Source: a virus
Virus record (IMG/VR): IMGVR_UViG_3300032242_003291
Location: 272,285 to 317,259 of that record
DNA: 44,975 nucleotides
Reading direction: 5' to 3' (one strand)
Shown here: piece by piece, positions 37,741 through 44,975 of the stretch
Layout of the letters: every line of letters starts with the position of its first letter
Numbering within the stretch: the first letter of the stretch is position 1
Program-made: the position numbers and the translations under genes
The notes under the pieces: generated by a model
Database searches by the model: none
Told to the model about the DNA's origin: nothing
The model's input: only the letters and a program-made list of their open reading frames with translations

Positions 37741-40029
37741 ATGAGTAAATCAAAAATTTTTGCACATGGTTCCTATGTTGGTAACACAGGATATAATCAA
37801 CACACAAGAGATTTTTTCAGACATCTTAGTAAACACGCAGATATAAAAGTTAGAAACTTTACGATAGGTAATTCTTGGAAGGGTTATTCCGAAAGACCAC
37901 ATGATAACGAAACTTACTTTAATGCAACCGATGAAAAACTATTATATCAACAAGTTCTTTGGAATGGTGACAACACAAGAAGTAATTTTCCAATTTATTC
38001 AGATAAATCAAAAAATTTCACACCTGATGTTAACATTATATTATGTGAAACAAATCACCACCTTTTTTATGACCAATACAATGGTCCGAAAATTGCATAT
38101 AACGTATGGGAGTCTACATTGCAACCTAAAGAATACTTCAACAAATTAAAAGAATTTGATGAAATGTGGGTACCATCAAAATGGCAAAGAGACTGTACCA
38201 TAGCTCAAGGTTATGACCCAAACAAAATTAAAGTCGTTCCTGAAGGTGTTGATGTTAATACATTTTACCCCGATAACTCAGTAAATCATCCATTAACAAA
38301 AGACAAGTTTACATTCTTTTTAGCGGGAAGATGGGATTATAGAAAATCTATCAAGGAAATTATTGAAACATTTATAAAGACTTTTAATAACAACGAACCT
38401 GTTGAGTTAATTGTTTCTGTTGATAATCCATTTTCGAATGATGGATTAAACTCAACTGAAGAAAGATTGAAACATTATGGGTTAGAAGATGATAGAATTA
38501 AAATTCTCCATTTCCCACCAAGAGAGGAATACATTAGATTGTTAAAATCTTGTAATGTATTTGTATCATGCGCAAGAGCAGAAGGTTGGAACTTACCACT
38601 TATTGAGGCTATGGCTTGTGGTACTCCGTCAATTTATTCAGATTGTTCAGGTCAGTTGGAATTTGCAGAGGGTAGAGGTATACCTGTTAAAATATCGCAT
38701 GAATTACCTGTAAGTGCTAGTACATATAATCACTTCAACGATAATGTTGGAAACTATTATGAACCTGATTTTTATGATTTGGGTATCAAAATAAAAAATG
38801 TGTTTGAGGATTATAAAAAGTATAAAATTTTTGCATTAGTAGAATCAGAACAAATTAGAGAAGAGTTTAGTTGGGAAAATGTTGCTAAAATAGGTATTGA
38901 TACTATTAATGATTTTTTAGACAGAAAACCTTGGTTAAATAAACCAATCAAAACTAATGAAATTAAAATTAGTTATTTAGATGGTCCAAGAGTTGAAGTA
39001 TCAGGTGACGAAAAGAAAGATTATTTTGTTGAATTTATTGATAGTACCGATGGAAAGGTAATACATTCTCAAACTATTAGTAATAACATGTGGGTTTCTT
39101 GTAGTAAAAAATACTATATTCCTTGGATAATTAAAATTAATGGTGAAGTTTACGATGAACTGAATTTAGAAGGAAAAACGGTAATGATTTCACTTGAATC
39201 AAAAGCTTTAGGTGATACTATATCTTGGGCACCATATGCTGTTGAATTTCAAAAGAAACATAATTGTAAGGTGTTATTGTCCACTTTCAAAAATAACTTC
39301 TTTGAAGGTTTAGAATCATATAAAAATATAACCTTTATCAAACCAGGTGAATCTCATGGTTGTGATGTAATATACAGAATCGGTTGGTTTAAAAAAGATA
39401 AGAAATGGGAAGATAGAGACAAAAATCCAAATCAACCAAACTTGATTCCACTTCAACAAGCAGCAACCGACATTTTAGGTTTAGAATATAAAGAACTTAA
39501 CTTTGGTTTAAATTTTGAAAAAAAGGAAAAACCTATGGAAAAAGATTATGTAGTGTTCGCACCAAATGCAACTTCAGGTTGTAAAGAGTGGGATTATAAT
39601 CATTGGGTGACATTATCTAAACTCATTAAAGAATTAGGATATGATGTTTTAACATTAACACAAAAACCATTTCACATAGATGGTGTATTAAATATTTGGG
39701 ATGAACCTTTGGACGTTGTTGCAAACTACCTTTATCATGCCAAGGCTTACGTAGGGTTGGGTTCGGGATTATCTTGGTTTAATTGGGCTTTAGGGAATTA
39801 TTCATTTATGGTTAATGGTTTTGCAAGACCTGACCACGAATTTACAACAAACATTACAAAAATTTATAACGAAAATACTTGTATATTCTGTTGGAATGAT
39901 GAAGTTTTTGTTTTTGACCCTGGTAATTGGAATTGGTGTCCAGTATATGAAGGGACAAAAAAACAACACGTTTGTCAAAGGTCTATTACACCATTACAAG
40001 TATTTCAACAACTAACAACTAAAATATAA
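37741..40029 (+). CDS. GT4 glycosyltransferase fused to BAHT-type (TibC/Aah-like) heptosyltransferase
   Basis: The 762-residue protein joins two enzymes. Residues about 1-400 are a GT4-type GT-B enzyme: KFTFFLAGRWDYRKSIKEII, then ARAEGWNLPLIEAMACGTPS with the Glu-x7-Glu loop near 281. Residues about 405-762 resemble autotransporter O-heptosyltransferases: ESKALGDTISWAPYAVEFQK, YRIGWF, LQQAATDILGLEYKELNFGL and GLGSGLSWFNWAL. They end with Cys714-x2-Cys717-x15-Cys733-x11-Cys745, the iron-finger pattern. BAHT enzymes transfer heptose from ADP-heptose to Ser in autotransporter adhesins. It overlaps the next BAHT-like gene by one base. The donor sugar here cannot be told from sequence. Confidence 0.85.
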   Translation: MSKSKIFAHGSYVGNTGYNQHTRDFFRHLSKHADIKVRNFTIGNSWKGYSERPHDNETYFNATDEKLLYQQVLWNGDNTRSNFPIYSDKSKNFTPDVNIILCETNHHLFYDQYNGPKIAYNVWESTLQPKEYFNKLKEFDEMWVPSKWQRDCTIAQGYDPNKIKVVPEGVDVNTFYPDNSVNHPLTKDKFTFFLAGRWDYRKSIKEIIETFIKTFNNNEPVELIVSVDNPFSNDGLNSTEERLKHYGLEDDRIKILHFPPREEYIRLLKSCNVFVSCARAEGWNLPLIEAMACGTPSIYSDCSGQLEFAEGRGIPVKISHELPVSASTYNHFNDNVGNYYEPDFYDLGIKIKNVFEDYKKYKIFALVESEQIREEFSWENVAKIGIDTINDFLDRKPWLNKPIKTNEIKISYLDGPRVEVSGDEKKDYFVEFIDSTDGKVIHSQTISNNMWVSCSKKYYIPWIIKINGEVYDELNLEGKTVMISLESKALGDTISWAPYAVEFQKKHNCKVLLSTFKNNFFEGLESYKNITFIKPGESHGCDVIYRIGWFKKDKKWEDRDKNPNQPNLIPLQQAATDILGLEYKELNFGLNFEKKEKPMEKDYVVFAPNATSGCKEWDYNHWVTLSKLIKELGYDVLTLTQKPFHIDGVLNIWDEPLDVVANYLYHAKAYVGLGSGLSWFNWALGNYSFMVNGFARPDHEFTTNITKIYNENTCIFCWNDEVFVFDPGNWNWCPVYEGTKKQHVCQRSITPLQVFQQLTTKI

Positions 40030-40910
40030 TGAAGACAATATTAATTGAACTTATGTCAGGTTCTCTTGGTGACACCATAGCAATTATGCCATGTGTAGAA
40101 TATTTTATATCAAAAAATGATGATGATGTTCTTTTGAAGATAAATCCAAGATATCATTTTTTATTCACTAACTCATACCCAACAATTAAATTCTACCAAG
40201 GCAACGAACATTTTGATAAAAAAATTCAACTACATTATAATTTTAATTTACCCCTACAAACAGGATTTGCACAACAACTTGGATATGTTAATTGGACCTA
40301 TATCAGACCAAAAGTCGATGTTAATGTAAAAGAAAGACCTATAAAATCCAAGTATGTTTCAATTAGCATACATTCAACATCTCAACTCAAATATTGGAAT
40401 CATCCAATTGGAAAAAAATCACAACCATTATCTCCTTATTGGACCGAATTAAACGGATTATTGAGAAAGTCAGGTTATACTCCTGTTGTTGTAGAAAAAG
40501 ATGAAATGTTTGGAATACCCCCACTCAGAAATGGTATGCCATCAAAATCAAATAATAAAATTGGTCTTAGTTTAGAAGACACAATAAATTATATATATCA
40601 CTCAGATTTTTTCATAGGACTATCTTCAGGACTATCTTGGCTTGCACATGCAATGGGAAAAAAAGTTGTAATGATATCAAACTTCTCGGATGAAACTCAT
40701 GAATTTGATTTATCCTGTGAAGATTATATAAGAATAACTAATAAATCAGTTTGTCATGGTTGTTGGAATAAAATTAATCAAGATTATAATTTTGATTCAT
40801 CTGATTGGTATTGGTGTCCCAAACATAAAGATACTCCAAGAGAGTTTGAATGTCATACTTCAATAACACCTGATTATGTTATTGAACAAATTAAACAATG
40901 GATAAATTAA
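40029..40910 (+). CDS. BAHT-type (TibC/Aah-like) protein heptosyltransferase
   Basis: A 293-residue free-standing homologue of the C-terminal half of the previous protein. It has the GT9-like start LMSGSLGDTIAIMPCVEYFI, the acceptor/donor region SIHSTSQLKYWNHP, the DFFIGLSSGLSWLAHAMGKK loop, and an iron finger Cys242-x2-Cys245-x17-Cys263-x11-Cys275 (CHGC ... WYWCPKH ... FECHTSITP). The shared ending WYWCP/WNWCP ... SITP is striking. It probably assembles with or complements the fusion enzyme to O-glycosylate a protein. It starts on the upstream stop (TAATG), so the two are made together. Confidence 0.85.
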   Translation: MKTILIELMSGSLGDTIAIMPCVEYFISKNDDDVLLKINPRYHFLFTNSYPTIKFYQGNEHFDKKIQLHYNFNLPLQTGFAQQLGYVNWTYIRPKVDVNVKERPIKSKYVSISIHSTSQLKYWNHPIGKKSQPLSPYWTELNGLLRKSGYTPVVVEKDEMFGIPPLRNGMPSKSNNKIGLSLEDTINYIYHSDFFIGLSSGLSWLAHAMGKKVVMISNFSDETHEFDLSCEDYIRITNKSVCHGCWNKINQDYNFDSSDWYWCPKHKDTPREFECHTSITPDYVIEQIKQWIN

Positions 40911-40914
40911 AATT

Positions 40915-41913
40915 ATGTTTGAATTATTAAGTTACGATATACAAAAAGATGAAAAAAAAATTGTAATACAAATTTTCTTTCGTAACAACTCGGACAACTC
41001 CTATGATGTTAATACATTATTTGAGGATTCAATCTTCAATCAATGTCAGAAATTTAGAACTATGACAGTAAACCCAAATTCAACTCATTGGGTTTCTTGG
41101 GATTTATCTCAGGATTTGGATACCGCATCAGATGAGATAAATGGATTACAGTTGAGGGCATTATGGGGTGCCAATTTCAAAATATTAATTGATGACAAAG
41201 TTGTTGCAGAATTTCCATTAAAATATACTTTTACCAATTTAAATCTAAGAAAAGGATTGAAAAATTTTTCACCATTCAATAAGAAAAAGTTTTGGATTCT
41301 TGGCGATTCTCATTCAGGATTTTACACAAACACGTCCCCTGATTATTTAAAAACATCAAAATACGACATAATACCGTCAGGTTTATTGGGGCTATCGTTA
41401 AATAACTTTTTAAATGAAGAATTTGATAGATGGTTTGACTCTTTACCAATTTGGGATAATGATATTGTTGCAATTGATGTTGGTGAACTCGATATAAGAT
41501 GTGGTCTTTTTCACTTTGCAAGTAAAAATGACTTAAATGTATATTCCATTACTGATGATTTATTAAAAAGATACTTTGATTTTCTATTAAGATTTAAACA
41601 AAAGTACAAAAATGAGTTGGTTATATTGACACCTAACAGACCAATAAAAGATGGGTGCCTCGATGGAAACGCAGAATATTTCAAATTAACCATATCTAAT
41701 ACAAGTGAAAGACTTGAACTATGGAATTATTTCAATATTAAATTAAAATTATTCTGTGAAGAAAACTCAATAAAATACTGGGATATCAAACACATGTATA
41801 CAGATAAAGATGGAACATTGTTCAATGACATACTTTATTACAACGATATACACATAAAAGTCAAAGAACCAATGTTGTTTGACTTAAGACATAAAATAGA
41901 AAATAATTTTTAA
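40915..41913 (+). CDS. SGNH/GDSL-like hydrolase or acyl-modifying protein
   Basis: The 332-residue protein has two parts. Residues about 1-115 are a beta domain (FELLSYDIQKDEKKIVIQIF) like an accessory glycan-binding module. Residues about 120-332 show SGNH landmarks: KFWILGDSHSGFYT (nucleophile Ser in Gly-Asp-Ser-His), IVAIDVGELDIRCG (a diverged block III), LVILTPNRPI, and a C-terminal YYNDIHIK with the Asp-x-His pair. SGNH enzymes add or remove acyl groups on sugars. It lies 4 nt after the BAHT gene and is cytoplasmic by sequence. Confidence 0.75.
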   Translation: MFELLSYDIQKDEKKIVIQIFFRNNSDNSYDVNTLFEDSIFNQCQKFRTMTVNPNSTHWVSWDLSQDLDTASDEINGLQLRALWGANFKILIDDKVVAEFPLKYTFTNLNLRKGLKNFSPFNKKKFWILGDSHSGFYTNTSPDYLKTSKYDIIPSGLLGLSLNNFLNEEFDRWFDSLPIWDNDIVAIDVGELDIRCGLFHFASKNDLNVYSITDDLLKRYFDFLLRFKQKYKNELVILTPNRPIKDGCLDGNAEYFKLTISNTSERLELWNYFNIKLKLFCEENSIKYWDIKHMYTDKDGTLFNDILYYNDIHIKVKEPMLFDLRHKIENNF

Positions 41914-41914
41914 C

Positions 41915-42634
41915 ATGGATTTATCTAAATTTGATTGGGGTTGGATGGACAAACCAACAACTAGAACACTATCAAGTAAAGGGATTACAAAGTCATATGG
42001 ACAATGGCATAAAGACATCATTACAGATGAAATATTCGAACAAAAATTATATGAACAATTTTTTCCTGTTGAAGAAGGAGATATTGTTATGGACTTCGGT
42101 GCAAGTGTAGGTCCATTTACATATTCCATCTTAGATAAGAAACCAAAACATGTTTATTGTTTTGAGCCGAGTCCACAAGAAATTAGTACATTAATTAAAA
42201 ACACTCAAGACGGACCTGTTACAGTAATAAATAAGGGTATTTCTGACGTTGAGGGTGAGTTTGAATTTAATTTGTTTGGTGTTGAAGATGGAACAAGAAT
42301 CGCTAAATCAACTACGTTTGATTCCATTAAAAAAGAGTTTAATATTACTAAAATTGATTTTATCAAAACAGATTGTGAAGGTGGTGAATACTCTATTTTT
42401 AACAATAAAAATATTTTTTGGATTAAAGAAAATGTTAGAAAGGTAGTCGGTGAGTGGCATTTAGATAGTCCTCAAAGAAAGGAGCAATTCAGAGTTTTCA
42501 GAGATACTTATTTACGTTTGTTTCCAAATATTGAAGTTTTTGCTATTGATGGTGTCAATATTAAATGGGAATTATGGAAAGACCATTTTATTGATTATTA
42601 TCGTCAAATTATAGTTTATATCGATAATAGATAA
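41915..42634 (+). CDS. FkbM-family methyltransferase
   Basis: The 239-residue protein shows the FkbM fold: GDIVMDFGASVGPFTYSILD (motif I), VYCFEPSPQEISTLIKN, the RIAKSTTFDSIKKEF segment, and ITKIDFIKTDCEGGEYSIF with the characteristic Lys-x-Asp-x-Glu-Gly. It starts one base after the SGNH gene stop and ends at a strong terminator, closing the plus-strand operon. A likely role is O-methylation of the sugar attached by the BAHT-like enzymes, which would cap it. The substrate is inferred from neighbours only. Confidence 0.85.
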   Translation: MDLSKFDWGWMDKPTTRTLSSKGITKSYGQWHKDIITDEIFEQKLYEQFFPVEEGDIVMDFGASVGPFTYSILDKKPKHVYCFEPSPQEISTLIKNTQDGPVTVINKGISDVEGEFEFNLFGVEDGTRIAKSTTFDSIKKEFNITKIDFIKTDCEGGEYSIFNNKNIFWIKENVRKVVGEWHLDSPQRKEQFRVFRDTYLRLFPNIEVFAIDGVNIKWELWKDHFIDYYRQIIVYIDNR

Positions 42635-42635
42635 A

Positions 42636-42664
42636 AAAAAAGGGGAGTTTAGCTCCCCTTTTTT
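42636..42664. terminator. Strong bidirectional terminator between convergent operons
   Basis: A GGGGAG/CTCCCC core (42642-42647 and 42653-42658, 5-nt loop) is extended by six A-T pairs on the outside. T runs follow on the plus strand and A runs precede, so it works in both directions. It sits exactly between the plus-strand sugar operon and the end of the minus-strand fibre gene. Confidence 0.9.
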
Positions 42665-42670
42665 ATTTTA

Positions 42671-44975
42671 TTACTTTATTGGTTTGTATTCTAAAAGAAC
42701 CTTTTCAATATCTTTACGTTCAGCTTGAATGAAGAAACTTGTATTTATTTTTTCTGTCTCAGAATCTATATACACTTTATTATCTTCGACTTTAACAACG
42801 TAGTGAATTGTTGCTGTCCCAATTGGTGTAAGTTGAACTGTGATAGTATCTTCGTGTACTAAATTTACCCAATATTCAGGTAATTCAATTACATTTGAAG
42901 TTACTATACCTCTTACGTAAACTCCATGTTCTGGTCCTTCTAACACACCGTATCTTAATCTGAATCCTTCTTTTGTTGGGTGAGTGATATCAAATGATTT
43001 AGATGCCGCTGTTAAATTACCTGTCATCGTAGTATCTCCTGTCACATTCAAGGTTGCTCCATCATATCTTAGACCTGCATTACCTTGAACCGTGCCAGCT
43101 GTTCCCGTTGCAGTTACAATCCAAGTATTTGTATTGTTATTGATAACTGCTGAGTTTCCTGACGTACCAGAACTTCCTGAGCTACCACTCGAACCAGATG
43201 TTCCAGAACTTCCTGACGTGCCGCTAGCACCTGAAACACCACTTGTTCCTGAAGAACCAGATGAACCTGAGCTACCACTTGTTCCTGAGCTTCCTGAAGA
43301 ACCAGATGTTCCTGAGCTTCCTGAAGAACCAGATGTTCCTGAGCTACCACTTGAACCAGATGTTCCTGAGCTACCACTTGAACCAGATGTTCCTGAAGAA
43401 CCAGATGAACCTGAGCTACCACTTGTTCCCGAAGAACCGCTCGAACCAGAAGTTCCTGAGCTACCACTTGAGCCACTTGTTCCTGATGAACCAGAGCTAC
43501 CACTTGTTCCTGATGAACCTGATGAACCTGAGCTACCACTTGTTCCTGAGCTACCGCTTGAACCAGACGTCCCTGATGAACCAGACGTTCCAGAGCTTCC
43601 TGAAGTACCACTTGAGCCACTTGTTCCTGATGAGCCAGAGCTACCACTTGTTCCTGATGAGCCAGAGCTACCACTTGAACCAGACGTTCCTGAAGAACCT
43701 GAACTACCACTTGTTCCTGAAGAACCACTTGAGCCAGATGTTCCTGAACTACCAGATACACCTCTTAAACCTGCAATAGATATTGTCCATGAAGACGCTA
43801 AAGTAGTTCCAGAGTTATAATCAGCAGCAATCGCGAAAGTTGTTCCTGTTATACTTACTGTACCTTCAAAGAAATTAGAAGTAGTATTTATCGCTCTTAC
43901 TCTGTCACCTGTAACGAATGCACCTTGTTGATTCACAGTTAAAGTTATTGTACCAGTAGATGCTGGAGTTGCGGATGTAGTTGAAGTTACATTATTATAA
44001 CCAAGTCCTGAAGTTCCTGATGTTCCTGATGAGCCAGAGCTACCACTTGTTCCTGATGAGCCTGAACTACCACTTGTTCCAGAAGAACCTGATGAACCTG
44101 AGCTACCAGATGTTCCTGATGAACCTGATGAACCTGAAGTTCCTGAGCTACCACTTGAGCCACTTGTTCCTGATGAACCTGATGAACCTGAGCTACCACT
44201 TGTTCCAGAAGAACCTGAGCTACCACTTGTTCCTGATGAACCAGATGTTCCAGAGCTTCCTGAAGTACCACTTGAGCCACTTGTTCCTGAAGAACCTGAG
44301 CTACCACTTGTTCCAGAAGAACCAGATGAGCCAGAGCTACCACTTGTTCCCGAAGAACCTGAGCTACCACTTGTTCCTGATGAACCAGATGTTCCAGAGC
44401 TTCCTGAAGTACCACTTGAGCCACTTGTTCCTGATGAGCCAGAGCTACCACTTGTTCCTGAAGAACCCGAGCTACCCGATGTTCCTGATGAACCAGATGT
44501 TCCAGAGCTTCCTGAAGTACCACTTGAGCCACTTGTTCCTGAAGAACCTGAAACGCCTCTCACACCTGCGATAGATATTGTCCATGAAGACGCTAAAGTC
44601 GTTCCCGAGTTATAATCAGCTGCAATTGCGAAAGTTGTTCCAGTTATACTCACAGTACCTTCAAAGAAGTTAGATGTAGTGTTCACTGCTCTTACTCTAT
44701 CACCTGTTATAAACGCTCCTTGTTGATTTACGGTTAATGTTATAGTTCCTGTTGATGCTGGTGTTACCGATGTAGTTGAAGTTACATTACTATAACCAAG
44801 TCCTGATGTTCCTGATGTTCCTGAAGAACCTGAGCTACCACTTGTTCCTGAGCTACCACTTGAGCCAGATGTTCCTGATGAACCTGAGCTACCACTTGTA
44901 CCTGAGCTACCGCTTGAACCACTTGTTCCAGAAGAACCAGATGAGCCAGAGCTACCACTTGTTCCTGAGCTACCG
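42671..44975 (-). CDS. Collagen-like Gly-Ser-Thr repeat tail fibre, 5' end beyond window
   Basis: The frame is open from the window edge to the stop at 42671, over 760 codons. A GTG at 44686 is internal because the repeats continue upstream in frame. Modules of about 84 residues (SATPASTGTITLTVNQQGAF ... GDRVRAINTTSNFFEGTVSI) alternate with tracts of Gly-Ser-Ser-Gly-Thr-Ser units. The C-terminal domain (about 170 residues) holds FDITHPTKEGFRLRYGVLEG, then PEHGVYVRGIVTSNVIELPE, an ending common to fibres of T4-like environmental phages. The Gly-x-x periodicity suggests a collagen-like trimeric shaft. The many exposed Ser/Thr residues make it the closest candidate acceptor for the sugar enzymes upstream. 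Confidence 0.82.
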   Translation of the reverse strand, partial: GSSGTSGSSGSSGSSGTSGSSGSSGTSGSSGSSGTSGSSGSSGTSGSSGSSGTSGTSGLGYSNVTSTTSVTPASTGTITLTVNQQGAFITGDRVRAVNTTSNFFEGTVSITGTTFAIAADYNSGTTLASSWTISIAGVRGVSGSSGTSGSSGTSGSSGTSGSSGTSGSSGSSGTSGSSGSSGTSGSSGTSGSSGTSGSSGTSGSSGSSGTSGSSGSSGSSGTSGSSGSSGTSGSSGTSGSSGTSGSSGTSGSSGSSGTSGSSGSSGSSGTSGSSGSSGTSGSSGSSGTSGSSGSSGSSGTSGSSGSSGTSGSSGSSGTSGTSGLGYNNVTSTTSATPASTGTITLTVNQQGAFVTGDRVRAINTTSNFFEGTVSITGTTFAIAADYNSGTTLASSWTISIAGLRGVSGSSGTSGSSGSSGTSGSSGSSGTSGSSGSSGSSGTSGSSGSSGTSGSSGTSGSSGTSGSSGTSGSSGSSGTSGSSGSSGSSGTSGSSGSSGTSGSSGSSGTSGSSGSSGTSGSSGSSGSSGTSGSSGSSGTSGSSGSSGTSGSSGSSGTSGSSGSSGTSGSSGSSGSSGTSGVSGASGTSGSSGTSGSSGSSGSSGTSGNSAVINNNTNTWIVTATGTAGTVQGNAGLRYDGATLNVTGDTTMTGNLTAASKSFDITHPTKEGFRLRYGVLEGPEHGVYVRGIVTSNVIELPEYWVNLVHEDTITVQLTPIGTATIHYVVKVEDNKVYIDSETEKINTSFFIQAERKDIEKVLLEYKPIK
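43157..43757. repeat. Gly-Ser-Thr coding repeat tract 1
   Basis: About 600 bp of short tandem units, nine-base multiples such as GAACCAGATGTTCCTGAGCT read on the plus strand, encode Gly-Ser-Ser/Gly-Thr-Ser on the minus strand. Larger blocks within the tract are themselves repeated, indicating several rounds of unequal exchange. Confidence 0.8.
43758..44004. repeat. Beta-module coding repeat, copy A
   Basis: This segment, between two Gly-Ser-Thr tracts, encodes a module that is nearly the same as the one at 44555-44805. The DNA differs mainly at third codon positions, for example tagtattta against tagtgttca at the NTTSNFF codons. The copies are therefore older than the flanking short repeats or are under protein-level constraint. 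Confidence 0.75.
44005..44554. repeat. Gly-Ser-Thr coding repeat tract 2
   Basis: A second tract of about 550 bp with the same short units and several long identical sub-blocks, for example the GATGTTCCAGAGCTTCCTGA block that recurs within it. It shares these sub-blocks with tract 1, which makes recombination between the tracts likely. Confidence 0.8.
44555..44805. repeat. Beta-module coding repeat, copy B
   Basis: The second copy of the module at 43758-44004, offset by about 797 nt. A third Gly-Ser-Thr tract begins after it and runs off the window, so more module copies may follow. Confidence 0.75.

Noticed and set aside
43092-43820. Long plus-strand frame rich in Pro-Glu-Leu-Val opposite the Gly-Ser-Thr tract
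   Set aside because: It is the antisense of the Gly-Ser-Thr repeats. The repeats lack stops in several frames, so long frames arise mechanically. The minus frame has sensible flanking domains and continues beyond the window.
43114-44574. Other long frames on both strands across the Gly-Ser-Thr and Pro-Thr repeats
   Set aside because: Same artefact of stop-free short repeats; the products are pure repeat with no domain at either end.
43157-44975. CRISPR-like regular repeats
   Set aside because: The repeats are in-frame coding units without unique spacers and belong to a fibre protein.

Overview
The window looks like a piece of a large, T4-related lytic phage infecting a member of the Bacteroidota. 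Phage origin is shown by a gp46/gp47 recombination pair, a DnaG-type primase, a RuvC-like nuclease, an endolysin with overlapping spanin-like genes, and very long repeat-rich fibre proteins. A Bacteroidota host is inferred from the visibly AT-rich sequence, from promoter boxes of the TAnnTTTG type with TTTG/TTG 19-20 nt upstream, from a primary-type sigma factor, from A-rich rather than Shine-Dalgarno leaders, and from SprB-like repeats in a fibre protein. Genes are packed tightly, with many TAATG and ATGA stop/start overlaps. No stretch over 300 bases lacks a gene, and no tRNA or CRISPR array was recognised.

Layout. 1-5063 (minus): two low-complexity, probably virion-associated proteins, a small helical protein, and a lysis cluster (amidase, two overlapping spanin-like proteins, a four-helix membrane protein, a small lipoprotein candidate). 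5132-6454: a sigma-70 factor with a small acidic partner. 6559-8904: a single-chain restriction-modification enzyme with its own control region and terminator. 9009-18989: DNA repair, recombination and replication, namely a glycosylase-like protein, gp46, gp47, a PD-(D/E)XK nuclease, primase and RuvC-like nuclease. This block is interrupted by an HNH endonuclease plus ribbon-helix-helix repressor cassette. 18992-28440: structural/fibre genes rich in Pro-Thr repeats. 28722-42634: an island of about 14 kb of sugar-modifying genes, minus strand to 37551 and then plus strand from 37741. It holds a DegT aminotransferase, a NeuD-type acetyltransferase, a CatB-type acetyltransferase, several glycosyltransferases, four methyltransferases, an SGNH protein, and two proteins resembling the bacterial autotransporter heptosyltransferase (BAHT) family. 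42671-44975 (minus, running off the window): a fibre made of alternating beta modules and Gly-Ser-Thr tracts.

The most interesting reading is that the island is a phage-borne protein O-glycosylation system. Two BAHT-like enzymes, each with the four-cysteine iron-finger signature, sit between Ser/Thr-rich repeat fibres that would be natural acceptors. The island also records its own assembly. A divergent aminotransferase/glycosyltransferase pair has been duplicated, and each copy has lost the opposite gene, with four unrelated genes now lying between the copies. Other points of interest are a gp47 that ends after its nuclease domain beside a gp46 with an extra N-terminal domain of about 140 residues, and a perfect operator-like inverted repeat across the promoter of the RHH-HNH cassette.
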